Of a stretch of DNA of 64,000 bases, positions 31,647 to 41,557 are shown one piece after another; the first letter of the stretch is position 1, and each line of letters opens with the position of its first letter. Origin of the DNA: Kazachstania africana CBS 2517 (lineage: Eukaryota > Ascomycota > Saccharomycetes > Saccharomycetales > Saccharomycetaceae); NCBI RefSeq assembly GCF_000304475.1, contig NC_018949.1, positions 62,001 to 126,000 on the forward strand. The letters run 5' to 3'. A program made the translations under genes and the position numbers. The notes beneath the pieces were generated by a model. It saw only the letters and a program-made list of their open reading frames with translations, made no database searches and was not told the DNA's origin.

Positions 31647-32107
31647 TTGGAGTTATCCTAAATACGGTACAAACAGTCTAAATTAATGTCGCTACTACTG
31701 TTTACTGGTCCACTTGTTAATACTAAATATTGAAAGCTTTTAAAAGAAAAAAAGTCCTTGTAATATGAAAAATGAGAATCCTCAGGGCAGAAGCTCGGAA
31801 AAGGCATCGGGGCCCGGAAAACGAGGTTTGGAAATGAGCATATTTAGGGTATAATGAGTTTCCGACCAAAAAGCTGCCCAAGTTGTATAGGGTTACAAAT
31901 ATTAATTGTCTGACGAAGATTGAAGCCCTAAAGGAAGTGTGTCCGGGACGATCGTGTTATATAGGGTTTACCATTTCTGGTACCGTAAATCCTCCGACTA
32001 GCGTGTTCCTGAATTAGGGTTTGTTGAGATATCGATATTGAGATACAAGATAAGTGAAGATTCAATTTCAAATTAAGCATCAATCACTTTAAGAAGAGTC
32101 AAGATCG
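31647..32107. promoter_or_regulatory. Divergent ERC1/MAD3 promoter with TAGGG motifs
   Basis: These 461 bases have no gene. Five TAGGG-type motifs occur within 180 bases: TTAGGGTA at 31844, TAGGGTTA at 31888, GCCCTAAA (reverse) at 31925, TAGGGTTT at 31972 and TTAGGGTT at 32014. The last is a full match to the Tbf1 consensus. I looked for snoRNA C/D boxes because Tbf1 sites mark snoRNA genes in S. cerevisiae, and saw none. Confidence 0.5.
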
Positions 32108-33280
32108 ATGGATAATATGGTCGAAAAGGGAGTTGTTGACTTCAGTGACATCGAGGTTGAGAAGGAAAATGTGTTACCGTTAAGGAAGGGTAGATCTGCC
32201 AAACGGTTAGTGAATGTTTTGAAACAGCGAGATTCTGAATTAGAAGTTACTCGAGCTAGTTTTGAAAGGAGGTTAGAAACTGAGTTATCCACACTCGATG
32301 ACCCCTTATGTCTGTTCTTGGAATACATGGATTGGCTACATATTGCATACCCGCAAGGGGGAAACTCCAAGGGAAGCAATATGTTACATGTCATGGAACG
32401 ATGTCTCATGCATTGTAAGGCTTTGGAATGTTATACCAACGATCCCAGATACTTAACGCTTTGGCTGAATTACATAGAGCTGTTTTATCGTGACAGTTAT
32501 TATGAATCAAAGGATATTTTCGTGTTTCTGTACAGAAATAAAATTGGTGGACAACTTTCGATGTTTTACGAGGAGTTTTCCAACCTCTTATGTGAAATGA
32601 ATCGCTATAACGAAGCCTGTTATATCTTAAATGATGGTATACAAAGAGGAGCTGCCCCTACAGATCGTTTGAGATCAAAATTTAACGAAACGAAACTTCA
32701 ACTAGATGAATCAACTATTTCACTTCCAAATAACCACTTAAATATTTTCGAAGACAGCGGTCAACCAACCATTTTAAACCGCAATAGAAATGATATACTG
32801 AATGCTAGTAATATGAAAATACGGCATTCACAGTCAACAACTGTTGAAACTCCTATCTACAAGGATAATCAAGAATTTACTTTAACAAATTCAATTCACC
32901 TGGATGCACAGGCAAATTTCGAGTTGAAAGCTTCAAGAAACAAAGAAAATAAAAGATCTGTAGGTGTGTTGAAACCGGAAAGCAATGTGGGGACTATCCC
33001 CCAATTTGATGACGAAGGGCCTGTAACCACCAGTAAAACAAAATTCATATTTAACGATGACCTAGGGAGAAATGGACCCATTTATTACATTAATACAATC
33101 GTGGGACAAAAATCGGAAAAGATCGATTGTAACATTAAATTGTTACATGCAAAAACCAATGAAGAATATTCAGTAGAACAATTACTGGCACTTTCTAGAA
33201 ATGTCTATAAAAAATCCTTGAAACGGTCAAATGAATCTGACTTGGCACCTATAAAGCGCTCAAGGATCAATCATATTTGA
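32108..33280 (+). CDS. MAD3: Spindle checkpoint protein Mad3
   Basis: 390 residues. Mad3 is part of the mitotic checkpoint complex that inhibits APC/C-Cdc20. A KEN box lies at residues 19-21, followed by the Mad3/Bub1 TPR-like domain (about 40-190: DDPLCLFLEYMDWLHIAYPQGG, LWLNYIELF). A second KEN box lies at 279-281. The EEYSVEQLLALSR stretch near 355-367 corresponds to the end of the Bub3-binding (GLEBS) region. There is no kinase domain, separating it from Bub1. It is clearly shorter than S. cerevisiae Mad3 (515), losing mostly linker and tail. It belongs to a chromosome X-derived segment with TPH3, MPS3 and BBC1; CCT3, its S. cerevisiae neighbour, is absent. Confidence 0.93.
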   Translation: MDNMVEKGVVDFSDIEVEKENVLPLRKGRSAKRLVNVLKQRDSELEVTRASFERRLETELSTLDDPLCLFLEYMDWLHIAYPQGGNSKGSNMLHVMERCLMHCKALECYTNDPRYLTLWLNYIELFYRDSYYESKDIFVFLYRNKIGGQLSMFYEEFSNLLCEMNRYNEACYILNDGIQRGAAPTDRLRSKFNETKLQLDESTISLPNNHLNIFEDSGQPTILNRNRNDILNASNMKIRHSQSTTVETPIYKDNQEFTLTNSIHLDAQANFELKASRNKENKRSVGVLKPESNVGTIPQFDDEGPVTTSKTKFIFNDDLGRNGPIYYINTIVGQKSEKIDCNIKLLHAKTNEEYSVEQLLALSRNVYKKSLKRSNESDLAPIKRSRINHI

Positions 33281-33372
33281 GATTCAAACTCTAAGTCTTA
33301 TCTAGCATTCTTATTACTATATATATTACTTGTGCACATCTATCTAGAATTATCTGACAGAATATCAACAGA

Positions 33373-34773
33373 TTAATTGATATATTCATTCAGGGCATTC
33401 TTACACCAATTCATAGAAAACGACAAAAGGTCTTCGCCGCCCGTATAACAATATTCTCTAGAGAGAAGAGTCTTGATATCCTCATGCTGAAAGTAATCCA
33501 GATGTGGCAATTTTGGAAGGCCAAACATCAAGGAATCCATGTCGTTCCTTGAGCTCTTGAAATGATTCGGGCGACCGTATTTTCTAGTCACATCAAAAAT
33601 TGGAATAATAAATCTAATAAATGTTTCTATGTGTGATATACCATTATGTGGAATTGGCCTTATCAGGAGACCTTTTTTATTGACTTTAAATGAAGATTTA
33701 TTTTGAGAGGATGATGAAGAGGATTTTATTGAGGCAGTCGACACGCTTCTTTTCGGTGAAAACGACTTTCTACTTGATATATCATTTAAATTGCATTCTT
33801 GATTGAAGAAAATTTCACCTAGCAGTTTAATGTGATTAGTATTATCCACAAAATTGGTAGGCTCCAATAACGATGATCGAAGGTTATAGAAGAAGACATC
33901 CTCAACGTTATTTGAATCAGGTATGTAGCAAATTAAGTTAGATTGTGATGACGGAGACGTCGATTTATTATCTTTGTAGAATTTAATTTGGTATTTACCC
34001 TTTCTTTCATTTTTTTGAGGAGAAGACAACCCAAACTTTGAAGATCTTTTTCTATTGATATGGCACCAGGCTCTTATCCATCCTTGACCTTCTACGTAAA
34101 TTTCACACCAATCTTTGAAATTAAATTCTGAATTTAATACTACATGCATATCGGGAATGTGTAAGCCTACTGTCGAAAGAAATGTACCAGTGGCAGATTT
34201 AAACAGTGAAAAATGTTCAAAGATCGAGAGTGATATCAACCTTTTCAATGTCGACACGTAATTAATATTATCACAAACTAAAGTTACAGACGGAGAAGTG
34301 AGGAATACTATATAATTACTTTCATACTTGAAGGTTCCCATTGAAGAATCATGGTCAATTAATGGTAATTGGAGTTTCTTGCCATCATTCAATTCAAAAA
34401 TTAATTCATTATTAGCCAATTTCAATTTTTTTACTGGTTTAATTTGGTCATTGATATTAATAGTCCAGTTTTCATCTACCTGTTTTTCATCTGAAGGCCA
34501 TTCATAGTACAATTTACTACTTTGATTTTCTAAAAGCGTTAGGATTGGTTTTAAAGCACGATAAACTTCGGCAGGAGTTTCTTGGAAAACTGCAGAACGA
34601 TTGGAAAAAGCTGATGTAGACGGACTTGAAGAGGTAGGGGTAGACAGAGTTCCTGATTCAAAAGTACTTGAGCTAGAGACTGACCCTTCAGAAATTGAAG
34701 ATTGCACTTGAGGAACAGTCAGTTGTTGTTTCTTAAGCAAAACAGGTTTCCTCAGCGTTTGTAGAAGACCCAT
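33373..34773 (-). CDS. TPH3: PH-domain protein, TPH3 (YJL016W) homologue
   Basis: 466 residues. The assignment to TPH3 rests mainly on position between MAD3 and MPS3, plus a region (about 210-290: DWCEIYVEGQGWIRAWCHIN and FYKDN) with the strand pattern and C-terminal tryptophan logic of a pleckstrin-homology domain. The N-terminus (residues 20-65) is serine/threonine rich. The S. cerevisiae protein is about 560 residues and of unknown role. The last 130 residues (LIRPIPHNGISHIETFIRF onward) look well ordered and may be another conserved domain. No enzyme motif is visible. Confidence 0.75.
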   Translation of the reverse strand: MGLLQTLRKPVLLKKQQLTVPQVQSSISEGSVSSSSTFESGTLSTPTSSSPSTSAFSNRSAVFQETPAEVYRALKPILTLLENQSSKLYYEWPSDEKQVDENWTININDQIKPVKKLKLANNELIFELNDGKKLQLPLIDHDSSMGTFKYESNYIVFLTSPSVTLVCDNINYVSTLKRLISLSIFEHFSLFKSATGTFLSTVGLHIPDMHVVLNSEFNFKDWCEIYVEGQGWIRAWCHINRKRSSKFGLSSPQKNERKGKYQIKFYKDNKSTSPSSQSNLICYIPDSNNVEDVFFYNLRSSLLEPTNFVDNTNHIKLLGEIFFNQECNLNDISSRKSFSPKRSVSTASIKSSSSSSQNKSSFKVNKKGLLIRPIPHNGISHIETFIRFIIPIFDVTRKYGRPNHFKSSRNDMDSLMFGLPKLPHLDYFQHEDIKTLLSREYCYTGGEDLLSFSMNWCKNALNEYIN

Positions 34774-35154
34774 TATTCTGCTATTTATTGCAACGGTGCC
34801 CTTCTAATTCTGATATCATTGTTCAAAATGAGCACTTAAGTATTTATACGATAATCGAGCTGAAGAGCAACCAAAAGAAAAAAATAGCACCCTATGAAAG
34901 AATAAAAATAGGCGGATAAGATAAAATAGCTTCCATGTAATCAAACCCAAAAATAGTGCAATAAACGAAGAAGGACAAAGCCCGGTTCAATAGGCATATT
35001 TATTGGGAAGAATTGTCGACCGCACTATTGACAAAAGGGTCAAATGTTACCTATTTCGGAAATCATAAAAACACAAATTACCGAAAGCGGTAAAATGCGT
35101 GAGAGAGAGAGCTGCAAAAAACGCAAATCTGAGTGATATTTGGAGGAAATTGGT
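34774..35154. other. Intergenic region between TPH3 and MPS3
   Basis: The 381 bases form the TPH3 promoter and MPS3 3' flank. At 35054-35073 the minus strand resembles a centromere CDEIII core (GATTTCCGAAA), but no AT-rich CDEII or CDEI follows, so it is not called a centromere. A short GA run lies near 35101. Confidence 0.45.
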
Positions 35155-36963
35155 TCATGCAATATCCAATTCGTCTTGCCCGAAGGATGGTATGTGGCTG
35201 TTAGTAATTAGCTTCGGCTGTTGATGAGTCAATAAATCTTCTTCAGATTGAGCCGAGTATTCTGGCGTGTTACGGTTAAATCTTAGTTCAAGTTGATCGT
35301 TTCTCAAAATTTGTAAATCCTCTTCTAGTACACCATTGATAATGAACTTTCTTAAGGAAACATAATCTTTGTTGCCGTGGTTTTCCTCGACCTGGAAAAG
35401 CACTGATTTGATTAAAGGTTTAAATTCGATGAACCATTTTGGTAAAGCAAAATCTTGTTTAATTTTATCATTGGCTAAATTGTAACGGTATGTCGCCACT
35501 CTAATATATGTACTATCTTTACGATAAACTTGACCCATATCAAATTTTTTGGCTATATGAATCAATTTCTTGCTACCATTTTGGTTGGCTAGTTTGATAT
35601 ACATCGAAATTAATTTTGGTGCTGAACTCATCATGTGTAAGTTATTTTTGAAACGGCCATGAAGGTACGAGATTTTGGTCAAATGTAACGGTTTACTGAA
35701 TCTAAGTGCCAAACTGCATTTGTCGTTGGGGCATTGCCAGTATGTTGACGAAGAGATGTATTTGGAATCCGATAGCAACTCCGTCGAAGGCAATCTGTTC
35801 CCTTTGGAATAAACAGGAGAAGTTAAATGTTTGATCAATTTAGTACCTTGGGACCACGTAGCAAAGTCTAAGTCATCATCCCACTGATGTTGATTGACGT
35901 TATAAATTTCGTTAATTAATCTCTTGAGAAATATTGTAGAATACTGTGGTGATGATGATTCTTTATATGAGTTTTGATCATTTTTCCATGTTTCTAAATT
36001 ATTTTGAATTTCATTCCAAATTTCTAGTTTATTTCTTTGCAATTTGTGTTCCAATTCATTTATGAAGTAATTTTTTTCTACGTATTGGAACTCATTAGTT
36101 AGAATCTCTCTTATATAATTATTCAAATCGTATTCCAACATCTTAGGAGGAACGTTATTTTGGACTAGATTGGAGATAATTTCCGACAGATATGTGTGTA
36201 ATTCAGGAATTACCAGTACAGAAGATGAATTATTTACCATTACTGGTATTTCGTTAGGTAAATTTTCCTTCAATTGGTTTATTAATTCCTTTTGCCATTC
36301 AGTGACATTTTCCAGTGTGACTTCTTGTTGAGATAATGAATTCACTTTCTTATTCAATTTATCAATTTCTGATTGATAGTTTAATACATTCGAAGGTAAC
36401 AGCTTTTTAATATTTTTCTCAAATTGAGAAATTACAATCTTTAATTTATTATCTAACTCATTTTTCTGTTTCAAATCTCTTGAGTTCAATTCATTATAAA
36501 GATGATTTATTTGTCTTTGGATACTTTTCATAGACCCCACTGACTGTAAGGAACCAGTCTCTGTATTCCAACCCCATTGTTTGAAGAGTAATGAAAAGAA
36601 TAAAAATATTAATAACCATGAACCCCACGATTTAAACCATGGTTGACGATATTCTTCTTCTTCTTCTTCTTCATCATCATCATCATAATAATAGGCGTCA
36701 TCCTCTTCGGTGCTATAGAGTCCAGTATCTTCGTAATCCCCGTTGTCTTGTATGAAACTCTTATCTGGGTCTTCAACCATCGAATAATCCTCGTCATCCT
36801 CCGATTCAAATTCGTAACCTTCACTATTATTAGGTTCATATGACTCGTCATCACTATCATCGTCTTCAGTTCTCTTTACAGACTCATTCAACCTCTGAGA
36901 CAAAAGGTCTCTGTACTTATCCCTTATAGAATTTTGCGAACGTTCAGCACTCCCAGCATCCAT
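35155..36963 (-). CDS. MPS3: SUN-domain nuclear envelope protein Mps3
   Basis: 602 residues. Mps3 is the yeast SUN protein of the inner nuclear membrane, required for spindle pole body duplication, telomere tethering and meiotic bouquet formation. The N-terminal 105 residues are strongly acidic (repeated D/E runs). A single membrane segment follows at about 114-129 (SWLLIFLFFSLLF). Coiled coil predominates from about 140 to 330. The SUN domain occupies the C-terminal part from about 370, with LALRFSKPLHLTKISYLHGRF and ALPKWFIEFKPLIKSVLFQV as its conserved strands. It is shorter than S. cerevisiae Mps3 (682). It is divergent from BBC1, as in S. cerevisiae. Confidence 0.94.
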   Translation of the reverse strand: MDAGSAERSQNSIRDKYRDLLSQRLNESVKRTEDDDSDDESYEPNNSEGYEFESEDDEDYSMVEDPDKSFIQDNGDYEDTGLYSTEEDDAYYYDDDDEEEEEEEYRQPWFKSWGSWLLIFLFFSLLFKQWGWNTETGSLQSVGSMKSIQRQINHLYNELNSRDLKQKNELDNKLKIVISQFEKNIKKLLPSNVLNYQSEIDKLNKKVNSLSQQEVTLENVTEWQKELINQLKENLPNEIPVMVNNSSSVLVIPELHTYLSEIISNLVQNNVPPKMLEYDLNNYIREILTNEFQYVEKNYFINELEHKLQRNKLEIWNEIQNNLETWKNDQNSYKESSSPQYSTIFLKRLINEIYNVNQHQWDDDLDFATWSQGTKLIKHLTSPVYSKGNRLPSTELLSDSKYISSSTYWQCPNDKCSLALRFSKPLHLTKISYLHGRFKNNLHMMSSAPKLISMYIKLANQNGSKKLIHIAKKFDMGQVYRKDSTYIRVATYRYNLANDKIKQDFALPKWFIEFKPLIKSVLFQVEENHGNKDYVSLRKFIINGVLEEDLQILRNDQLELRFNRNTPEYSAQSEEDLLTHQQPKLITNSHIPSFGQDELDIA

Positions 36964-37507
36964 TGTGGCCCTCTTCTATGTCTTATTGAACTGGTCCCTC
37001 TTTCGAAGCTAAACCTTTCATTCTCATCAAGTTTATTTCAACTCTTTTTCGTGTCGCGCGTTTCCAATAGTACTACAATTGAACAACTTGATGCCATATT
37101 ACTAGTAACAGTAGTACTACTAGCACTACTAGTACTGGTACTAGCCTCGAGTCACAATGGCCATGTTGATGACTGGGAACATCTGACGCTCTCAGCCGCG
37201 TCTTTCCATCGTTGTATTCGCTTTCTTCTTGCCGTAATAACCACATCGCATAACAAGAACCGCACCCGTCCTCTCATTCTTGTCGAACTGAAGAGCCCAT
37301 CCTCCAGTATCTTCTCACGCTATATAATGCCATCCTAGCGAACCTTTCTACGTGTCTCCAAAGCTTCCTGTCAGATCTGTATGATTTTGTAATATCTGGG
37401 CATCGCTATTAAAGGGGTAAAGAGCAGAAAAAAATGTTTGAAAGTGGAAAGTTTTCACTTACTTAACACATTAGAAATCAATAAATTCAGGTTCTTTCAG
37501 TGCTGGC
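36964..37507. promoter_or_regulatory. Divergent MPS3/BBC1 promoter
   Basis: The 544 bases include an ACT-rich, palindrome-dense stretch at 37101-37145, with two ACTAGT sites and a perfect 12-base palindrome AGTAGTACTACT at 37110-37121. A CTCGAG follows immediately at 37146. A 134-codon frame overlaps but starts inside MPS3 on the opposite strand and has no recognisable product. Confidence 0.5.
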
Positions 37508-38778
37508 ATGAGTGAACCTAGTGTGCCGTTCGAGGTAATTGCACAGTATGCGTACCAGTCAGAATATGAGGACGATTTGAATTTCGATAAGAATCAAATA
37601 ATTAAAGTCACATCGGTGGAAGACGACGAATGGTATCTTGGTGAATTTACTGACGATGACGGGCAACTATTGAGTGGTATATTCCCAAAGAGTTTCGTAG
37701 TGATTCATAAGGGGGAAACAAAACAGGAACATACAAGCTCTTTGCCAGGAGCAACCGAAATTTCACCTGCTGCACCTGCTCCTGTTCCTGTTCCTGTTCC
37801 TGCACCTGCTCCTCTGAAAGAAGCATTGAAACCTCATGAGGATGAGTTTGTACCAATGCCTAAGCAGACAGAGTTCGAAACGAGCAAACCATCCGTTCAG
37901 AGGCCTGCAAATGTGCCTGAACCAGTCAATAGATTAACGGATCTTGGAAATAATGAAATGGAAGAAGATCTGCCAAAAATGTCTTTAAAAGAAAGAATTG
38001 CAATGTTACAAGAACAGCAACGTATTCAAGCTGAGAAAGATAGGGAAGAAGAAGAAAGAAAGAAACAGCAGCAGCAGCAGCACCATCATCATCATCGCCA
38101 CCACCATGAAGATGTAGAGGAACTTACCGCTACGAATGCTGGTCCAAGCGAAGAAACACAGGAATACGAAAATGAAAAAGAGGTTGAACCTCTCTTACAG
38201 AAGCCTCAACAGCAAGAAGAGAGTGAGTCTACTTCTAGTGAGGAAATTGAAGAACCAAAGGAATTGGAAGAAGAGGACCAAAGCGATCAAAAAGATGAGG
38301 AGGAAGACGAGAGTGAGGAAGAGGAAGAGGAGGAGGAAAACTCTGAAGAAGCTCGTAAAAAAGCATTAAGGGAGAGAATGGCAAGGTTAGCAGGAGCTGG
38401 TAGATTTGGAGGCCCTGTAGGCTTTAATCCGTTCGGTGCTCCAGCGCCTCCACCAGCAGAACCTAAAAAGTCTAAGAAGAAGAAGCATCCATCTCATCAA
38501 GAAGAGCCTCAACTTCCTCAAGCGGTTCCTGTTATGCCATTTGCAGACCCTAATGCAGTCTCATTTTTAAACAAAAAAGCTACTCAAGCTGAGGGCTCAG
38601 AAATTGTACAAGAGGACGATGACATTGAGGAAAAGAGGAAAAGTATCATAAGTGCAAGTTCTGAGCATAAGATTCAGGACGAACATCATGATCTTCCATT
38701 GCCGCACGAAGAAGATTTATCACCAGTGCATGCTCCTGTAGACCTTGTAGGCAAGATTGATGTCGCAAATGAAGAGGA

Positions 38779-38824
<46 letters not shown>

Positions 38825-40216
38825 GGTAAGGCTCCACCAATGCCACCACTACCTGTTAGGCATCAAGACTCAATTGAGGAAGAAGAACCACAGGTTGGTC
38901 ACCATCACCATGCGGGTGGAGAAAAAGGGCTGTACCAGCAACCACCTCCTCCTCCACCTCCAGTATCCCGCCTACCAGAGCTTCCAGAAGCTATCGTACT
39001 TCCTTCTACAATGGATACAGAGCATGAGTTACCCGAAGTGCCAAAGCCACCATCTATTCCAGCGACTATGCCAGCTATGCCAGCCATGCCTCCAGTTCCT
39101 TCATCAATCCCACCTTCGCAACCTTTAGGCACACCATTTGCTGATATCCCTACTCCACCTGTTAGATACGAAAAAGAGGCAGAAGAGCAATATCCTATTA
39201 GAAAGGCCGCACCACCACCACCACCTCCAGTACCAGTGCCAACCTCCCCAACTCAATTACCAAAGGCACCGCCCATCCCTCCAATTGCTCCAGCAATTCC
39301 ATCCGTTCCAGGAGCCCCACCTATTCCTTTCTCACCCCCTCCTCCTCCAGTTGGAGCTCCTGTTCCACCTGCCTCACATGAACCTCTGTCTAAAACATCA
39401 ACAAATAACTCAATGATGATGGCAAAATCGTTAAAGAGAACTCTTACGTCAGCATTGACTATCTCAGAGTCCGTAAAAAATATGAAAATAAATCTAAATG
39501 CTAAAGATACCTGGTTCTTGGAAGAGAAAGGTATTCCTCCGGAGTTGCAAATCTTGAAATTGAAATTCAACATTGAAAAAGATGACATTGAAATTGAAAG
39601 GAGACGTAAAGATGAAAGTGTCTGGTTATATCGTTCATTTTATTACCTTTTCGAAACATTGTCATATTTGGAAGTTTCAGTTATTTTCCAGGTCTCGAAC
39701 CCTCACGAAACTGTCAAACTAGTTAGTACCAGTTTTGTAGAGAACTCGATAGATGAGATTGGTAACTCTCATCTTGCAGAATTTTACAATAATCAAATAG
39801 CGGAGGGAGCCGACCACTTAATCAACAAGGATGTATCAAATACTTTTGTAAGTGAACTTGTGGGAAATCTCGGCGTTGACGTTGTTAAACCAATTAGTAA
39901 CCGTACCTTTGGCGTCGCTATATTGAATCACAAAGTTGGAGAACCACTTGACTCGAAAGCTGTGGAAGCGGTGAGACCCGGTGACATCTTGGTTATCAGG
40001 AAAGGGAAGTTTGAAAAACATCACGAACTTGTGACTTTAGGTGAAAAAGAGAGTTACGTTGCTATTATCACCGCTTATGATAACAGTAAAGATAAGTTTA
40101 AAGTTATTGAGGAGAAAGAGGGAGTTGCTAGACAAACTAGCTATAAAATCGGAAACATGAAGAACGGTAAATTAAAAGTATTCAGAGTCGTATCAAAAGC
40201 CTACATTGGCTGGTAA
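37508..40216 (+). CDS. BBC1: Actin-patch SH3 protein Bbc1
   Basis: 902 residues. Bbc1 binds type I myosins and Las17/WASP at cortical actin patches and restrains endocytic actin assembly. An SH3 domain fills residues 5-67 (ALYDY-type [32 protein letters not shown]). A long low-complexity middle follows: proline/alanine repeats, a Gln-His run near 190-205, acidic stretches, a 15-serine run at 425-439 encoded by TCA repeats, and several polyproline tracts. The last 260 residues form an ordered conserved domain ([36 protein letters not shown]). It is shorter than S. cerevisiae Bbc1 (1157), largely in the repetitive centre. Confidence 0.95.
38780..38824 (+). repeat. BBC1: TCA trinucleotide repeat in BBC1
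   Basis: Fifteen perfect TCA units code for fifteen serines (residues 425-439). A pure repeat of one serine codon suggests recent slippage expansion, so the length may vary between strains. Confidence 0.9.
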
Positions 40217-40386
40217 ACAGGTGTGCTATTCATAAACAAATGCAAGATATATACATATAGCCTATATGAGTTTGTAAGTCCAGTAGGATATGGTAGATTT
40301 GTTCAATTTAGCGTTCTATATAGGATTATATTACTGCCACATTTTTTTTGACGAAAAAAATTAGAATCATTTCAATAGTATCACAT

Positions 40387-41112
40387 ATGAAACTTACATT
40401 AAAGAAAGTGGGTGAAAAGGCATTATGTCCAGGAATTGATTCCGTACATTTAATAACTTCGATAGATCAGAAACCAAAAGGTGTTTGTGGACCAGTGTTA
40501 AGATATGTAAGTTCGAATAGATTGTATTCTAAAGAATCTAGCATTTATAAATCATCATATTTCCAATTAAGATACTATCCACCAAACCATTTTATCTCAA
40601 TATTTAGGAAATCGAAACCTGCAGTAAATATCAGATTTCAGCATGGGGTGTCATTTTTATCTGGTTCATCTAGATATTTACAGGAGTTGTACGCTCAGCG
40701 GAAATCGATAGTACCTTCATCTTTCGCAGTTTGGAGAAGAACGTTGACTGTCAAGATAAAGGATATATTCGTTGATGAATGGTATAAATTAGGTGGTACC
40801 AAATCTGTTGATGAGGCAAACAAGTTGGGGGAAGAAGCCTTCATGAAACAAGATGGCTCAAACATTGCTAAAGATGGAGTTTACATGTTCCAGATATTCA
40901 ATTATCCTGACCCAAGTAATATGGACAGATTTGAAGAAGAGATCAGGAAAGCACTTGGTATGGTGGCGAAAAAGTCTTGGAATGAGCTATTTAAGTCACA
41001 AGCCAAGAATAAAAATTGGGTTGAGGAGGTCAATGGTAAGCTAAACATTGGTATGTTAAATGCTGCGCTACGTTTTGAAAGAGTACCATATAGATTAATA
41101 AGGAAAACCTAA
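40387..41112 (+). CDS. PET130: Possible Pet130 homologue (mitochondrial, respiratory growth)
   Basis: 241 residues from the first ATG; the open frame upstream has only a TTG. I do not recognise a domain. The assignment follows position: in S. cerevisiae PET130 is next to BBC1 in the same orientation, as here. The protein is basic, and its first half carries many lysine, arginine, serine and tyrosine residues with few acidic ones, compatible with mitochondrial import. The second half (GGTKSVDEANKLGEEAF to the end) looks globular. S. cerevisiae Pet130 is longer (about 347), so this is either a shorter orthologue or another mitochondrial protein. Confidence 0.5.
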   Translation: MKLTLKKVGEKALCPGIDSVHLITSIDQKPKGVCGPVLRYVSSNRLYSKESSIYKSSYFQLRYYPPNHFISIFRKSKPAVNIRFQHGVSFLSGSSRYLQELYAQRKSIVPSSFAVWRRTLTVKIKDIFVDEWYKLGGTKSVDEANKLGEEAFMKQDGSNIAKDGVYMFQIFNYPDPSNMDRFEEEIRKALGMVAKKSWNELFKSQAKNKNWVEEVNGKLNIGMLNAALRFERVPYRLIRKT

Positions 41113-41275
41113 ATGAATTACATGTTTATATCAAAGATGGCTTTTATTGCAATTAATCCTAGAAGTTTGTCTTAGAAAATAGTGATTTTATCATCTCCTA
41201 TTCACCATGATAATGACTCAATGACTTCAAAATTCAAACCTGGCTCTGCCATACTAATGAAAAATGCAATTGATT

Positions 41276-41557
41276 TTAAACCCGTCTACCTTTACCACCC
41301 TTCCCGAGTTCTTCTTCTTCCATGGCCAGAAGGGCTTCACGCTCCTTCTTGGCTTGGACCTTAGCATTGCGCTTCTCTTCTTGTTCAAGCTTCTTTCTGT
41401 TTGGTTGTCTCGTACCCTGTTCCCATTTCTTAGCCTCTTCAAGTTCCAGAGCTTCTCTTTCAAGCTTTCTCTTCTCATAAGCTTGTTTATTCTTTCTGGC
41501 CCTGCCTGCAGCTACTTTAGCTGCGGTTTCCGAATATCTCTTACCTGATTTATGCAT
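41276..41557 (-). CDS. LSO1: Small ribosome-associated protein Lso1/Lso2
   Basis: 93 residues, highly charged, predicted to be almost entirely helical. The start (MHKSGKRYSETAAKVAAGRARK), the middle EQGTRQPNRKKL and the end ELGKGGKGRRV match the Lso1/Lso2 family; human CCDC124 is related. Lso2 binds idle 80S ribosomes and helps recovery from starvation; Lso1 is its iron-responsive paralogue. In S. cerevisiae LSO1 (YJR005C-A) lies beside POL31, as here, and the start resembles Lso1, so LSO1 is chosen. The pair is divergent from POL31. Confidence 0.9.
   Translation of the reverse strand: MHKSGKRYSETAAKVAAGRARKNKQAYEKRKLEREALELEEAKKWEQGTRQPNRKKLEQEEKRNAKVQAKKEREALLAMEEEELGKGGKGRRV

Noticed and set aside
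35054..35073. Centromere CDEIII-like sequence on the minus strand (GATTTCCGAAA core)
   Set aside because: No adjoining AT-rich CDEII of about 80 bases and no CDEI (RTCACRTG) on the expected side; the next 80 bases have mixed composition and run into the MPS3 3' end.
36934..37338. 134-codon plus-strand frame between MPS3 and BBC1
   Set aside because: It starts inside MPS3 on the opposite strand and continues through the ACT-rich tract; no family resemblance.
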